NCBI RefSeq assembly: GCF_050908995.1
Contig: NC_135123.1
Coordinates: forward strand, 4,526,001-4,590,000
Direction: 5' to 3'
From: Andrena cerasifolii
Lineage: Eukaryota > Arthropoda > Insecta > Hymenoptera > Andrenidae
DNA: 64,000 bases
Positions 21,836 to 33,774 of this stretch are shown piece by piece. A program made the position numbers and the translations under genes. Under the pieces are notes generated by a model. It was not told the origin of the DNA and made no database searches. It was given only the letters and a program-made list of their open reading frames with translations. Positions within the stretch are counted from its first letter, which is position 1. Each line of letters opens with the position of its first letter.

Positions 21836-22735
21836 TGTACCGCTCGGTTCCTTCGAGCCGCTCGGATTCCTTCGAGCCGCTCGGGTTCCTTCAAGCCGCT
21901 CGGTTCTTCCGAGCCACTATTTAGATTGTCTGAAGCCGCTCGAAATACGTTCGAACTGCTCGGTTCTTTCAAGCTGCTCACTTCATTCGGGTCGCTCGGG
22001 TTCCTTCGAGCCGCTCGGATTCCTTCGAGCCGCTCGGGTTCCTTCGAGCCGCTCGGGTTCCTTCAAGCCGCTCGGTTCTTCCGAGCCACTATTTAGATTG
22101 TCTGAAGCCGCTCGAAATACGTTCGAACTGCTCGGTTCTTTCAAGCTGCTCGCTTCATTCGAGTCGCTCGGGTTCCTTCGAGCCGCTCGGTTCTTCTGAG
22201 CCGCTCGGTTCTTCCGAGCCACTATTTAGATTGTCTCAAGCCGCTCGGGTCCCTTCGAGCCGCTCAGTTCTTTCAAGCCGCTCGCTTCATTTGAGCCGCT
22301 CGGGTTCCTCCGAGCCGCTCGGGTTCCTCCGAGCCGCTCGGGTTCCTCCGAGCCGCTCGGGTTCCTCCGAGCCGCTCGGGTTCCTCCGAGCCGCTCGGTT
22401 TCCTTCGAGCCGCTCGGTTTCCTTCGAGCCGCTCGGTTTCCTTCGAGCCGCTCGGGTTCCTTCGAGCCGCTCGGGTTCCTTCGAGCCGCTCGGGTTCCTT
22501 CGAGCCGCTCGGGTTCCTCCGAGCCGCTCGGGTTCCTCCGAGCCGCTCGGGTTCCTCCGAGCCGGTCGGGTTCCTCCGAGCCGCTCGGGTTCCTCCGAGC
22601 CGCTCGGGTTCCTTCGAGCAGCTCGGGTTGCTCCGAGCCACTATTTAGATTATCTCAAGCCGCGCGAAATACGTTCGAACTGCTCGGTTCTTTCAAGCTG
22701 CTCGCTTCATTCGAGCCGCTCTGTTCTTTCGAGCG
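21836..22735 (+). repeat. 19-bp GC-rich minisatellite with higher-order structure
   Basis: About 40 tandem units of a 19-bp sequence close to gagccgctcgggttccttc. A longer block that includes ccactatttagattgtct and cgaaatacgttcgaactgct recurs at about 21913, 22088, 22218 and 22638, giving a higher-order period of about 130-420 bp. Units within 22290-22620 are the most homogeneous. Because 19 is not a multiple of three and the unit lacks stops, long open frames (222 codons plus, 122 codons minus) appear on both strands. They are artefacts of the repeat. Confidence 0.95.
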
Positions 22736-22884
22736 CTCGGATCGGATCGGAAACCGAGTCTCGGCACGAATCGAATTTCGAGTTACTCGAATATTCGAGT
22801 ACTCGAACAGCTCTACTTAGATCATATAGACATGGAGGTCTCATTGAAAGCTCGAAACTGTCGCCAGCTAGGCGCGTGAGCAAG

Positions 22885-22943
22885 ATGCAAGAGTCATGAA
22901 ACCTGTATCGTGATGTTTCATCAGTGTTTCATGACTCTTGCAT
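22885..22943. repeat. Perfect 18-bp stem hairpin
   Basis: atgcaagagtcatgaaac (22885-22902) and its exact inverse (22926-22943) with a 23-nt loop, 150 bp after the minisatellite. It could be a small TIR relic or a structured RNA. No further copies seen. Confidence 0.75.
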
Positions 22944-24435
22944 TAGCGTCTGGATGTGCCTTTACGCGCGACGCGGCGGATCGCCTGACCTGCGCTGCTG
23001 GAACTTGCTGCGACGCGTTCCGCTTGCCACACTACTTATTGTTCTTTATTTTATTAAATACAAGTTGGCTTAACAATACTATGTGATATGTTTATTATTG
23101 GTTTTCCAATCTTATATTGCGTTTATTAAGAAGGGGACGCGAGAAAAAAAGAACAATCGCAGCACCACAAACCGCATGGTCATATTCACGAAACATGAGG
23201 CGACCGAAATCCACCAAATTAAAAATAAAAAAAAACGGATCGTAGGTATATAATCCTACCTCTCCAATTACTTCAAAATACCAGTCTAGTTTCTTATTGA
23301 CAGTTCGATGTAGTTTAACCTGAATTTTTTGATAATTTCCTTTCCACTAATTCCTTTCTGTCTTTCTCCCTTCCGTCTTTTCGTAGATTATTGTTCTGTC
23401 GCGATATCGGAATTCCATAAATCCATCGGACAGTTTGAAAGTTCTATTCGCGATGCCAGGTCTCGTTACTTGACTCGACAGGGATTTCAACTGAAGTAAG
23501 GACACATGACTCCTCGGTTTTTCATACCTATCGGACCTTTGACATTTATGAAAGTGAATCCTCCACGGGGTTGTGCGCGATGGGGCTACAACTTTCGGCG
23601 GGAAACGCGGATTTCGACCGTGTCTAACGTAAATGCACACCAGACTCAGCGTATTCGACTAATTTACAAGTAGTATCACGGCCTTTCGCCCTGGGTTTGC
23701 GGGGCTGTGGAGACGACGTTGAGTTAGCAGCGAGTTTCGCGCTCGAGGAAGATCGCAGATGCGGTTTTAACACGTTCACTGCCATGGGGGTTGAGGGTGG
23801 GTACATGGGTTAGCTAAAATCAACGGTTTCTTTCGGTCTAGATTGTAGAGCCAGTAATAACTCACACCATTGGCTTTATTAACAGTTCTTTCTTAGGGAT
23901 ACAAAACGTATTTTCAAATAAGGGTGTTTACAAAATATTAAAAATTAATTATGATACAAGACATCAAAGTGAGTGAGTATACGCTAAGCAGGCTGAGCGC
24001 GCACGAATGACGCATGCGGGAGGGGGCGAAACTGTTGAAAGTGTCATTGTGTCTTTCTTCACCAAACTTCTGTGCTTAGCTTAGCCCACTCCGCAGTCGT
24101 AAAGATGGTGTGATTAGCTAAATAAACATACAGCTCAACCCTCCAATTCTCCATCGACGCCTGTCAAAGAGGTGCCGCCTGGTACCTTTGGCGATGACAA
24201 CCCCCCGCAGTGCCTCACCGAATTTTATGGGTTTCCACCCTCGAAACGGTTGGAATAGAGCAGAGTTAGCCATTATGTTCGAATAAAAATTTGGAATAAA
24301 ATAAAGTTATTTGAGAATAACGAAGGAAATTTTATTCGGAATAAAAATTGCTTCGAAGCAACGAATAGGGGTTTCGCATGGCACGCACCAGCGCGTTTAG
24401 GTACCTATGTACTTACGTCAAACTATGTATTTTCC
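22944..24435. other. Unassigned sequence
   Basis: No element or gene recognised. Small open frames near 23350-23800 on the minus strand show no domain. Confidence 0.4.
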
Positions 24436-24880
24436 ATCATTATTTGTGACAGTTTCCCATCTACGCAGAAGTTGTATTTCCCTTTTTTAAAAAATCTTCA
24501 GATTTATCACTAAAATAGGAACTTATTGCACTTTTTGTGTCCTCGAAATCATTGAAGGTTTTCCCGTCTAAACTGTTTTGTAGTGATCGGAATAGGTGAG
24601 AATCTGTTGGTACCAGATCCGGGAAATGTGGTAGATGAGAAATAAGTTCTCAATGCGGTTCCGATATTTTTTTGTCGCGTTGTCGTGGAGGTACAGTGCA
24701 CCCTTCGATTCACAAGGGACGGTCTTTTACCCTGCAGTTGTTGCTGCACTCTTTCAACTAGTTGACAATATAGATCAACATTGGTATATAGTTGTATTTG
24801 GATCGAGTAAACTCATAATATCGATAGCTTACTGCACAAATATTGTAGGTATGTCCACTTTTAGCGTTTTCAAGAAAAAC
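24436..24880 (-). pseudogene. Mariner transposase C-terminal relic
   Basis: Read on the minus strand in several frames, the order of conserved mariner segments is intact: a YYEF segment, NVDLYCQLVERVQQQLQGKR plus PSLVNRR, HDNA (codons at 24679-24687), HLPHFPDLVPTDSHLFRSLQ, NSLDGKTFNDFEDTKSAISS and RRWETVTNND. HDN and PDLVPTD hold the last two acidic residues of the D,D34D triad. The gap between them is about 25 nt too short, and at least four frameshifts separate the blocks, so the gene is dead. The N-terminal DNA-binding half and the TIRs were not found. Confidence 0.85.
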
Positions 24881-24883
24881 AGG

Positions 24884-25437
24884 TTTAAACATAGAATGGT
24901 ACATAAGATTCTTATGAAATAGATATAAATGTGGTTATTATACAGCATACAGAAACAGCCAACAACTACTGTTCCATATAAAAACTCAAATTTCACAAAA
25001 AGTGAACATACAATATTTGTAATTAAAGTAATTTGAATTTCGACCGCATAAATCGTTCCAATTCAAAGAGTGTTGTTTCGGCGCACTGGTTCGGTCCTTC
25101 GAATATTTAAACAAAAACTAATTGCAATTTTGAAACATTTTTTTAACAGTTTCCAACGTTTCGGTCAATAATTCTGACTATTGTCAAGGAAAGTTAAAAT
25201 TTATTTTTTAACAAGTGGAAATAAAAATTGATATTAAATGAACTTTTGAATTTAAAAGATTGTGGAAATGTCGCGTTCGTAGTTGGACATGCGACTCTCG
25301 AGTCCGCTGACTGGTGACTGAGGTAAACAGTGTTAAATCAGGCAAGAACATCCAAACAGTATGCCAAAGGGCACCCGAACGACGCCGAAGCGATAACCGT
25401 TGACAATTTAAAATGTTTTTGAAAAGACGAAACTCTA
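24884..25437. other. Unassigned sequence
   Basis: AT-rich, nothing recognised before the TTAA of the next MITE. Confidence 0.35.
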
Positions 25438-25441
25438 TTAA

Positions 25442-25721
25442 CCCTTAACTGGTATACTGTTTTTGGCAAACGTGGCTGGTATACTGGGGTCGTGGCAGAC
25501 CCCAAATAAAAAAGGACACAGAAATTTGTAAAGTCGACCCTAAATCAACCTCTATGAATATTTTGTTCTTAGATAATGTGTAAAATAATTGAAACCTAGA
25601 AAGTTAAAGTATTATTATAAAATTAATTAGAAAAACAGTTTACAAGCTTAGACAACCAAAAATTTTGCAGCGAACTTTGCGTGCCTGGGGTCATGAGCGA
25701 CCCCAAGATACCAGTTAAGGG
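25442..25721. mobile_element. piggyBac-type MITE (TTAA flanks)
   Basis: 280 bp flanked by TTAA (25438-25441 and 25722-25725). Termini CCCTTAACTGGTATAC and CCCTTAACTGGTATCT, then an inner inverted ggggtcg...cgacccc. TTAA duplication and a CCC start are the piggyBac signature. No coding sequence. Confidence 0.88.
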
Positions 25722-25902
25722 TTAATTCACGCCAACAATGCCTAATATCTTTATTATTATTTACTTGGTGATAAATACATCCCTCATAGTTACCAAAAAA
25801 CCAAACAGTTACATAAATTAAGAAGTTATTATATGTAGAATAGTCCAATCATAGAGAAACAGAAAAACCAAAATTTTGTTAGAGGGACTGCGTCATTAGG
25901 CC

Positions 25903-26136
25903 TTACTTTTTAAGTAAAGTTGCGTAATAGTCTTGTATTTTAGGTGTTTCATACCTAAGATTTACGCTAGGTTGTTTAATCATGTGCAGTGTTTCTAATA
26001 GAATTCGTTGATTAATGTTGGCTTCTTTATCAATAACTGTGACATTGTTAAAGTCAAATCTATGATCAAACTCGAGAAAGTGTTTCGTTAGAGCAGTGTG
26101 TTGGTGAGTCGGTGAAAAAATACAATATTTGTGCAT
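25903..26136 (-). pseudogene. Penelope-like element, 3' endonuclease region relic
   Basis: A 77-codon minus-strand frame contains H-ALTKHFLEFDHRFDFNN and NINQRILLETLHMIKQPSVN plus a final DYYATLLKK. The sequence S/T-H-x-E-x-H-x-FDF-x-N, then E-x-x-x-x-x-R-x-x-E-x-x-x-I, is the C-terminal part of the GIY-YIG endonuclease domain in Penelope-like retroelements. The reverse transcriptase is absent. Family assignment is by motif from memory. Confidence 0.65.
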
Positions 26137-26139
26137 TAA

Positions 26140-26683
26140 GCCTTCGATAAAAATGAAATGGCGGATAGAACTTATGCAGCAACCCTTAGTACACGGATTG
26201 TTGAGCAGTCAACGTGTTAAAGACAGCGTAAAGACGTCAAAGCTTACCTGAATGCAATATGGGGGAAATACTGCCAGCTTTTGTAATACTCGTTTTGGTT
26301 TCTGTAGCTCATAATGATGTGGAACAGACTATCAACCGGACAGAGGTTGATCCATCAGTAGATTACGATCTGGACGCGTCTAGCATCACATTTAAATTCG
26401 GTTATAAATATTCCACAAACGACAAAACATAAAAAATCACCAGTTTTGGACAACGCTGCCAATTAAAAGATTTTACAAAACGTGTACCTTCGGGTTCCAA
26501 AAAAATGCGAAAACTGTACTTACTTCGTTAACATGTCATAGGAAAGTTCTAATAAATACGCGTCAACATCAGAATGGGTGTAACTCATCTAATTACATAG
26601 TATTTCATTTTCATCGTCCTTCGATGAATGATCTTCCATCTGCGAAATAATCGTTGAGAGAATCCACTGGTGAGTTCTTGGCA
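26140..26683. other. Unassigned sequence
   Basis: Nothing recognised between the Penelope-like relic and the solo LTR. Confidence 0.35.
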
Positions 26684-26688
26684 GGTTG

Positions 26689-27407
26689 TGTTCCGTCTTA
26701 CCGGAACAAAAGGGGCTCAGAGCGAGGTGGAAATCCAACGATTCTTTATTACCAGGCAATTGCTAACTTTCAACGTTTTGGGGAACATTTGCCTGCTAGA
26801 TGTCTAATAGGCGGCAATCGACATCGTGCTATTTTTTTGGACCGTCCTCGCTCTGGGAACATCCGTTGATTGCTCTGTCAGCGGGTGGTATACGGTAACT
26901 TCGAACCGGTACACACCGTCGACCACCGCTGACTCGCGGAACAGTATGGTCATAAACTGCGACCCTGGCGAGACGCTCCGGCTGATCAACCTGGCGAGGT
27001 TTGGTAGCCAGATGCCGGGTTTTTCCTCCGCTACCTCACGAAGAAGGAGAGGGTTCCTCCTCAACCACAGAAATCGCAGAGGGAAGGTTCCTCCTCTTCA
27101 AGGAAAGCTGGGCCAATCAGGCATTTTGGCGCCTCCCAAATTCAGATGTCTTATCCACCTTTGACATCAAGAAAGTGGACAAGTGCAGAATTCAAACAAG
27201 GTTCTTCTGCTTAATCGAGTCATCGGTCATCGGTCAGTCCTCAAGCGCGCACAGAGCAAGTCCTCAAAATCTGATCATCATGCGGATCAGAATCGACCAT
27301 ATTAATACACTTGGCTCATCACGAAACAGTTACTAATATTAGTTTGGCGGGTGATAGGATCGCACGGAAGGAAACATCCAGTTTCCACGCGCGTGTCGGT
27401 ACGAACA
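26689..27407 (+). mobile_element. Solo LTR, copy 1
   Basis: 719 bp starting TGTTCCGTCTTAC and ending CGAACA, with GGTTG on both sides (26684-26688 and 27408-27412). The same sequence occurs at 47043-47806, also TG...CA with a short flanking repeat. No internal retroviral domain is adjacent, so both are best read as solo LTRs left by recombination. The copies stay collinear to the end but diverge in the last 250 bp. A 110-codon frame open in both copies (NL-ARF...SATSRRRRGFLL) is inside the LTR and is probably incidental. Confidence 0.75.
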
Positions 27408-27412
27408 GGTTG

Positions 27413-28451
27413 TTCAAGCAAAACGAAAGCAATATCATGAAACTGTTGTTCATATTCTCTCTTTTTCTTTGTTTTTACTCCTCATATACATTTCCTCTAA
27501 TGCAGGAATATTAATGGGAGTAACTGTGTATGTCATTCGATTTAAATACTGAGGTGCTTTCTTAGAGGGAAGGTGCAGAAACTTAGCCTCTTAATCCTAC
27601 ATTCCAAGTGGAATCGCGACTTCAACCACGAGAAAGTAGTTTGTGTTTTACTAAGGCCGAGGTAATACGTGTTGCGTTAACAACGATGCCAGCAGCGCGG
27701 ATGAGCAAGACATTACAAATTTAAGGAGGGGATGAAGTTGGCCCGGATTAGAATCGACAGCCGTTGGGAATCGGCTTCTGAATGTACAGCTTGCGCTTTG
27801 CCGATGCACATACAATCTCGTAGTATGCACATTGACTTGAAGAGCAGGCGCGCGATAAAGGCGAATGTATCGATCGGGACATGACGGGACCCTTCTTCTT
27901 TCACTTCCTTTGTTTCCCGTTTGATCCTTTCTTATGTTTCGTTCTTCTTATCCGTCTCTCCACTCGTTACGCCCAGGCGTATTCCCTCGCCTACTTCGGC
28001 TGCCTCTTCGCCTTTCACGTTCCATTCTGCTGTGATATCCTCGCCGTTGTCTACTTTGCCTGTGAAATGCCAAGATTAGAGCTTTATTCATTTACCGTAT
28101 TATCTTTAGGTAAGGGCGGGATATGATTAAGTATATTGTACGCGTGCTCCAGCAAATTCTTCGTTTTGTATCCCCACCTTCACTGGTTTTCTCCATATTT
28201 GTCAATTGTTGTATAGGTGTTGGTAGTGTTAAGTGTAGTAAGTAACAATGCTTGAAATTTGTTTAATTTGTTGTTTACATGTTGACCCTTTAGCGACTTC
28301 GGCAGACGAGCAGTCCCTTGCAGTTTGCCAAACGAGCGGTAGTTTCTTTCTTTCCTTGGAGGCCTTGTTTCATTTTGTGCAAAATATATAACCGTACAAT
28401 CAATAGCAGTCTTGATTTTCATTGACTCTCAGCTTTTTCTTATATTACAGT
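27413..28451. other. Unassigned sequence
   Basis: No element recognised. An acceptor/donor-like site, ttatctttag|gtaaggg, is at about 28110. Confidence 0.35.
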
Positions 28452-29470
28452 TTATGTATAACTAGCGTCCCCCATCTCGGCTTCGCCCGAGATATTAGCG
28501 TGACTAATTCATGTTTATTAGAATTAATATCTTTTAAGGAAAGTATTTTGAAAAAACCTTGATTTCTTCGTAATATTTCAGAGAAGACAACATTCTTGGT
28601 ATAATGATTTTCTGATATTAGGATGAATTGTTGTTGCGCATAACCTGCCGGAGCAATGATGGCAAATATTATCCATCGCTCCTATTTGAACTTCTCCTAA
28701 GTTAACATACCTAGTTAATTCCTGGATCATAATTCAATGTAAACCTTCCGGTAACATTCTCTCTTATAAGTCCAGGATTTACAAGTGTATCTTAATATAT
28801 AAAGCAGATAGTGTTTTTGCGTGTTTGTCTGTTGTCTAAAAACATTCGAACGGGGTAAACTCAGGGTTCACGAAATTTCTCCCAGCTCATTATACCTACC
28901 TAATCCAGATGAACGTGGTTATTTTCACAAAAAGTATAAATAAATAAAAAACAATTTTTTATACCAAATCAGAATCTAATTTTCGGGTGAAACTGAGTAG
29001 CAAAGCTAATATTGCATATGTTGAGCAGGAGTGGATGATCTTGACAAAATTGATCACACCCGGGGCATACTAACATCCACACGGGGTACACATAAAACTG
29101 CAACTGCAATTTGTAACCTTACGATCATTTTAACATATATGTCCGCGGTAATCCATTTCTCTAGCGCGAAAGCGCGCGAAAAGCTTTGCCATCTGGTGGT
29201 GACATCAGGGTACCGCTGCGGGCGAGGTATCGCGCGGGCCGAATATGCGCATGCGCTTGCGAAGTAGACTGTCGTATACACGAGTCACGTGATCATAATT
29301 AATGACATAAATTACATGTTAATAACGCGGTTTCTGAGACATTCTACATAGCCTATGTCCATCCTAGAGTATGCAGAAATAACGTGTTAAAATTTGAGGA
29401 AGATCGGTTCAATAGGTCTTGAGTTTTGCGCGAACATAAAAATCGACTCTCTCTTTATATAATAGTATAG
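28452..29470 (-). repeat. Unclassified interspersed element
   Basis: Starts near actagcgtcccccatctcgg with a small cggcttcgcccg palindrome and ends in tatataatagtatagatata. Its middle (28795-29010) matches, in inverted orientation, the 209-bp insert at 48202-48410 (agcttt-cggcttcgtccg, tagattctgatt, aatgagctg, aagctttctgctttat). The A/T-rich end and overall decay suggest a retroelement, but I could not identify a coding domain. Confidence 0.55.
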
Positions 29471-30749
29471 ATATAGATTTAGAGAATTTTTGTCTTACGA
29501 TATCGTACCTAATACAAGAAATAGTTAAATGTGTCCGGGTTTCGAGTGTCATAGATTACTTAGTGATTTTACGGATGGTAGCCCTAATCGCAGCCCAAAC
29601 TCACCTCCACTCGATTGAGATTCTGCACATTTATGCGGCCGAATCTTAACAGTTTCTAAAATCTCGATATTTTAGATCCATCTTTCTTTCATCTGTAATG
29701 TTCATCTTTACATTATTACACTATCTGATATCAACCTATGTACTATTCTTTTGGTTCTATAATCACAATACCTTCGGAGAGTCTGGTATGCTTATCATTC
29801 GCATGCAACGTGGAAAGATAATGGATTTTCAAATCGATGCTAACTCTGTCGTTTAATGTTCTCTGTTCCCGAGTATTCTGTATTACGTTTCCGCGAAGAA
29901 CGCAAAATAAAAGCATCTGAAAATTGATTGGGAGCATACTTCCTGCCGCTCTCTTTGAATTGAAAAAGTGCAGCCGCCCGTAACATGACAAATTATCAAA
30001 GCTTACGGCTATACGATATCGGTAAAATTACACACGAGTGCAAATAACAGGAACAAATTTTCGTTGCCCTCCCCCGCGAAGCTCTTTCATCGATCCCTCA
30101 AGCGATATTCTTTTCAATTTTCCTTTCCATCTAGGTACTGTTCAAACATTATTCTGCATCTATCATCGCATCTATCGTTTACTCATTGACCCATTTAGCC
30201 TCGTGTTTTCTCGTGCTGGTAATAAGACAATTTTTTGTTTGAAAGAAAAGAAATCGTGCACTGATTGTACGAGTACTTCTACATAGACAGGGTGAATTGC
30301 TATAACTTAAAACCTTAATTAACTCTTCCATTTTGTACAAGAAAAAGAATCAATCGACTAGAGCGTCTGCTGTAACCATTAACCCTCGCAAGGCGAATGC
30401 TGGGTTATATTGACGCATAATAAAATTTTTATTCTACACGGGTTCCACGAAGGACTTGAGTATAAAATTAATTAATTGAAATTATAAATACATACATAGA
30501 TAAAGATAGAGTTATTTCTTCGCTATCTTAACTGAATACTGACAACGAAATGTGCGCCATTATTGAATCGAATCTGTGCAAAAGAACTCGAGAGGTTGCA
30601 GAGGAACTCATTGTTCACCGTTTCACAATTGTTTAACATTTGCATCAAATTGGAAAATCAACAAAGCTAAAAACCACCATTATTTTTGCATCAACCTAAT
30701 ACAATTTTTTATATTATATATAAAAATATATCGGAGGGACAATATGGGC
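29471..30749. other. Unassigned sequence
   Basis: AT-rich, nothing recognised. Confidence 0.4.
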
Positions 30750-31300
30750 TGTACTTCCGAAAGGGACCGGTGGCCGATCGAGATGAAACTTGGTGGGTAT
30801 TACGAGGGAGGTGGAAAGACCCCAAATATAAAATTTTAGCTTCGGCAATTAATGCGTTCAAAAGATACAGGGGTAATTGTGCATAAAAGGGTACACCTTG
30901 CCGATTTTTTTTAAACACTTTACCACGCCCCCCCTCCTCTTAAAAATATTTCTGTTGACTTATACCGACACAACACATTCCACTTTCCAACTTGTCTCGG
31001 GTAGTAGCATTGGTTGGGGCCAGATTAGTAAAGCATGGTAGCAAACCGATATGAGTTTGGCGATGCTAAAAAATGAGACTGTGGTTACAAAATTTCAAAA
31101 ATAAAAAATGGCAGGACGGGAGGGTTCCCGATTGGGGTCTGCACCAACGTCCAAAAAAAAATTCAAAAACAAAATTAACAATAATTTTTTATTAATATTT
31201 CGGAAACTAATAAATACCCGAAGCTACAATTTCAGATAAGGTCCACACCCCCCCCCCCCCCAAACCTCATCTCGATCGGCCACCGGTCCCTTTCGGAATA
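30750..31300. mobile_element. Foldback element
   Basis: ttccgaaagggaccggtggc...gatcgagatga at 30755-30790 recurs inverted at 31268-31300. The pairing continues inward through ttagcttcgg. A run of 16 C (31246-31261) lies in the right arm and is a G-rich tract on the other strand. The element is AT-rich in the middle and has no coding sequence. Boundaries approximate. Confidence 0.7.
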
Positions 31301-31407
31301 ATATCCAGAATATGTTCTCTTCAATTGGGCACTCCAAATACTTCATACAATTTTGTTATAAATCGTCCAGTTTTAAAGGTTTCAAGCTCACCATGATACA
31401 ATAAAAA

Positions 31408-31772
31408 TATTCTAATACAGGCTTGAGAATTAAGTAGTCTTTTCGGCCGAGTTTCATAAGCAACGCCCTCCTTCTCCCACCGCGCGCCTTGGGCCCTGCG
31501 GCGGCCTATCTGCTTGGAGCGCCTCAGGCCCGTGCCACGTGAACCGCGCGTGGCGACATTGTAACAATAGGTTTCCACATCTTCCCAGAGCGCGATTGTC
31601 GATACGTTTTTGTTTTGTCAACACGCCACGCGCGGTTCACGTGGTACGCGCCTGAGGTGGCTCGAGCTTTACGGCTGTCCCGGGGCCCAAAACGCGCGGC
31701 GGGAGAAAGAGGGCGTTGCTTCTGAAACTCGGTCGAAAAGATCACTTAATTCCCAAGCCTGTTCTAATATAT
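31408..31772. mobile_element. Foldback element, GC-rich arms
   Basis: Left arm from tattctaatacaggcttgag through gagtttcataagcaacgccc pairs with the inverse at the right (gggcgttgcttctgaaactc to cctgttctaatat). An inner pair, cacgtgaaccgcgcgtgg / ccacgcgcggttcacgtg, follows. No coding sequence. The target duplication is not clear. Confidence 0.8.
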
Positions 31773-31952
31773 AAATGGCATAGTTCGTACAATATATTAA
31801 AATTTATTATCCACCTTACTATGACTTTGAAACTGCGGACAAATATTTATTGCATCAGTCGAATAAACACGTCATCACATATACCTCGCTTATTATTAGT
31901 ACTAGAAAAATATTATTGCAAAATTTATTTATTGGTAACTGTATAGCGCACT

Positions 31953-32060
31953 GTCTTGGCCAAAAATACTTGGATACGAATCATTTGATCAATCCTATTG
32001 CTATGGAAATTGTGCGTACTATGTAAATTTCAGGGCGATGCAATAAATATTTCCTGTACT
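31953..32060 (+). mobile_element. Possible Tc1-like end
   Basis: cactgtcttggccaaaaata-cttggatac resembles a Tc1 terminus, and gatgcaataaatat (32036) is the inverse of atatttattgcatc (31843). Too little is present to define an element. Confidence 0.35.
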
Positions 32061-33269
32061 ACAGGTATGTTCATACTGGTAAAGAACAACGATCGAAATA
32101 GCTCGATTCTCGAGAATCGTGACTGGGATTAGAGGCGAGGATTGGCTTCGAAAAATATGAAAAAACAACAGAGGAAGAAACGTAATAAACAAATAACGGC
32201 AACAAAGTGTTTTCCCAATAATGGAAAATAAAGGGATGTGTATATTAGTTGCCTTACTGGTTGTTTTGTACCGTCGAAATTGTAGCCGCGAAATTGTAGG
32301 CAAGTGACGTCAATATACCTACCGAGTAATTGCAAATTTTAGCAAACAACGTTATTTATTGGATCATGCGTCGAATACGTTCGGCGTGGCCACTGTGTCG
32401 ATTGATAATTGGTACCCACCATTTTTCCTTTGCTGTAGTTCGAAAACCGATAGTTGACGATAAATTTTCGTATGCAAAATCGATGTAATGCTTGTGCAAC
32501 GGTCACGTTTATTTTATTCGATGAATTATAACATGTAACTACTACACAGAGCAACACTGAACTGCGTTGTAACGGTGTTATTTACGAAGGACCATCCTCA
32601 AATAGGAAAAATTTCTTTCAATTTCAATTGTTTATTTACAACACGCTACTTTTATAGGCATGTTATGGACCTACACATTTTACTTAGTTTATCATTTTAG
32701 GTATCAGTAGTATGCTCACTTATGTATTAACTAGTTTTTTAGCCTGTCTCCGCCAGGCATTACTATCCTATACAATACTGTGTGACTGACGCAGGCGCAG
32801 TTCATGCACACATTACCACCGCTCCTGAAGGTGTTTCCCCCTCCACCAGTGCAGCCGAATCCCTCCGAACTCTGCCAAGCCCTCCTTCCCGGTTTGGAAA
32901 AACGGGCCTTGCCCAATCAGCGCCCCGCGACTTCGCACCATCCTTCTATTGCGCCCCTAGCATGCCTTCCTGAAGTGGGCTGTGTTGGAGTCAGCCACCT
33001 CCGCTTGATCGACTCGGCAACACGGTGGGAAAAACCCTCAGGCCCTGACATCATCAGCGGCCCAGGAGCTGGCGAAAACCGTTGAGCGGGCGGACCCACT
33101 GGGTGCCTTCAAGAGCCCAATTCTCGCGGTCCGGGATGCGTCAACCTCGGCGTTTCCGAGGACGACAGCACAGGTCGAGGACTCTTCAGTTTTTAGAGAT
33201 TTATATTTCCGCACCTCTCTTGGAGATGCGGATGGGAACGAACCCTGACCAAGTGTCACGACCGGGATG
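32061..33269. other. Unassigned sequence
   Basis: AT-rich to about 32720, then GC-richer (32800-33250) with overlapping frames on both strands that have no recognisable domain. No gene called. Confidence 0.4.
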
Positions 33270-33403
33270 GTTTAGCACAGGGGTGTCGAATTAGCGACTC
33301 GCGAGCCGCAGTGGCTCCTTCTCCTCTTCGCCTGCTCCGTAGAGCCGTAGGAGAACGGCCCCCTCCACAGCTACTGCACTCTGATGAATCTCTCCTCCGG
33401 GTG

Positions 33404-33423
33404 CTGGGTTAGGTCTGGGTTAG
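33404..33423 (+). repeat. Telomere-type motif, about 1.8 units
   Basis: ctgggttaggtctgggttag reads as TTAGGTCTGGG with partial units on each side. It is the consensus segment also present in the hAT MITE copy at 7692-7707. Confidence 0.6.
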
Positions 33424-33436
33424 TCAGGTCTCTCCC

Positions 33437-33774
33437 AGAGACGGCGTTTGGGGGAGTTGGTTAGGCGGCTGACTCGTACCGCGGAGGTCTTGGGTTCGAG
33501 CCTCGTCGCCCCGAGAAGTTTTCCCCAGGGAAGTCCCCGAGTCGTCGGGGAATCGGTGCGGAGTATGCATCAACATCATGTGCGTGAGGGGGGGGGGGGG
33601 GCAAGCGGACGTATCGCTAGCTTGCTCCCGCATCAAGTCCTCCTCCTCAGGCGCGCTACTCCGCACCCGAGGACGACCACCGTGGAGTTTTAGTGGGTGC
33701 AAGCCCCACATAACCCCTGACCCTCCCCCGAGGGTTAGGGGTATTCGTTAGGGATTTCTCCACGTAAAAAAAAA
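33437..33774 (+). mobile_element. tRNA-derived SINE
   Basis: Flanked by a perfect 14-bp duplication, gtcaggtctctccc (33423-33436 and 33775-33788). The uninterrupted MITE at 7577 has this 14-mer once. The head, about 33443-33512, is tRNA-like. An A-box-like segment (agttggttaggcgg, about 33455-33468) and a B box (gggttcgagcc, 33492-33502) would form a pol III promoter. A body and a G-run (33588-33601) follow, then a 3' segment ttttagtgggtgcaagcccc and a terminal A9. It encodes no protein and would need a partner LINE. The ttttagtggg tail recurs in the foldback arms at 1334 and 18607. Confidence 0.9.

Noticed and set aside
22231..22899. 222-codon open frame across the GC-rich minisatellite
   Set aside because: The 19-bp unit lacks stops in several frames on both strands, so the frame follows from the repeat. 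It continues only briefly into unique sequence.
26826..27164. 112-codon frame conserved in 47166-47594
   Set aside because: Both lie in copies of the same solo LTR, so shared ancestry of non-coding DNA is the simpler explanation.
28085..28116. Second AG|GTAAG site (ctttag|gtaaggg)
   Set aside because: The upstream pyrimidine tract is weak and no second donor follows. It is much less convincing than the site at 15497.
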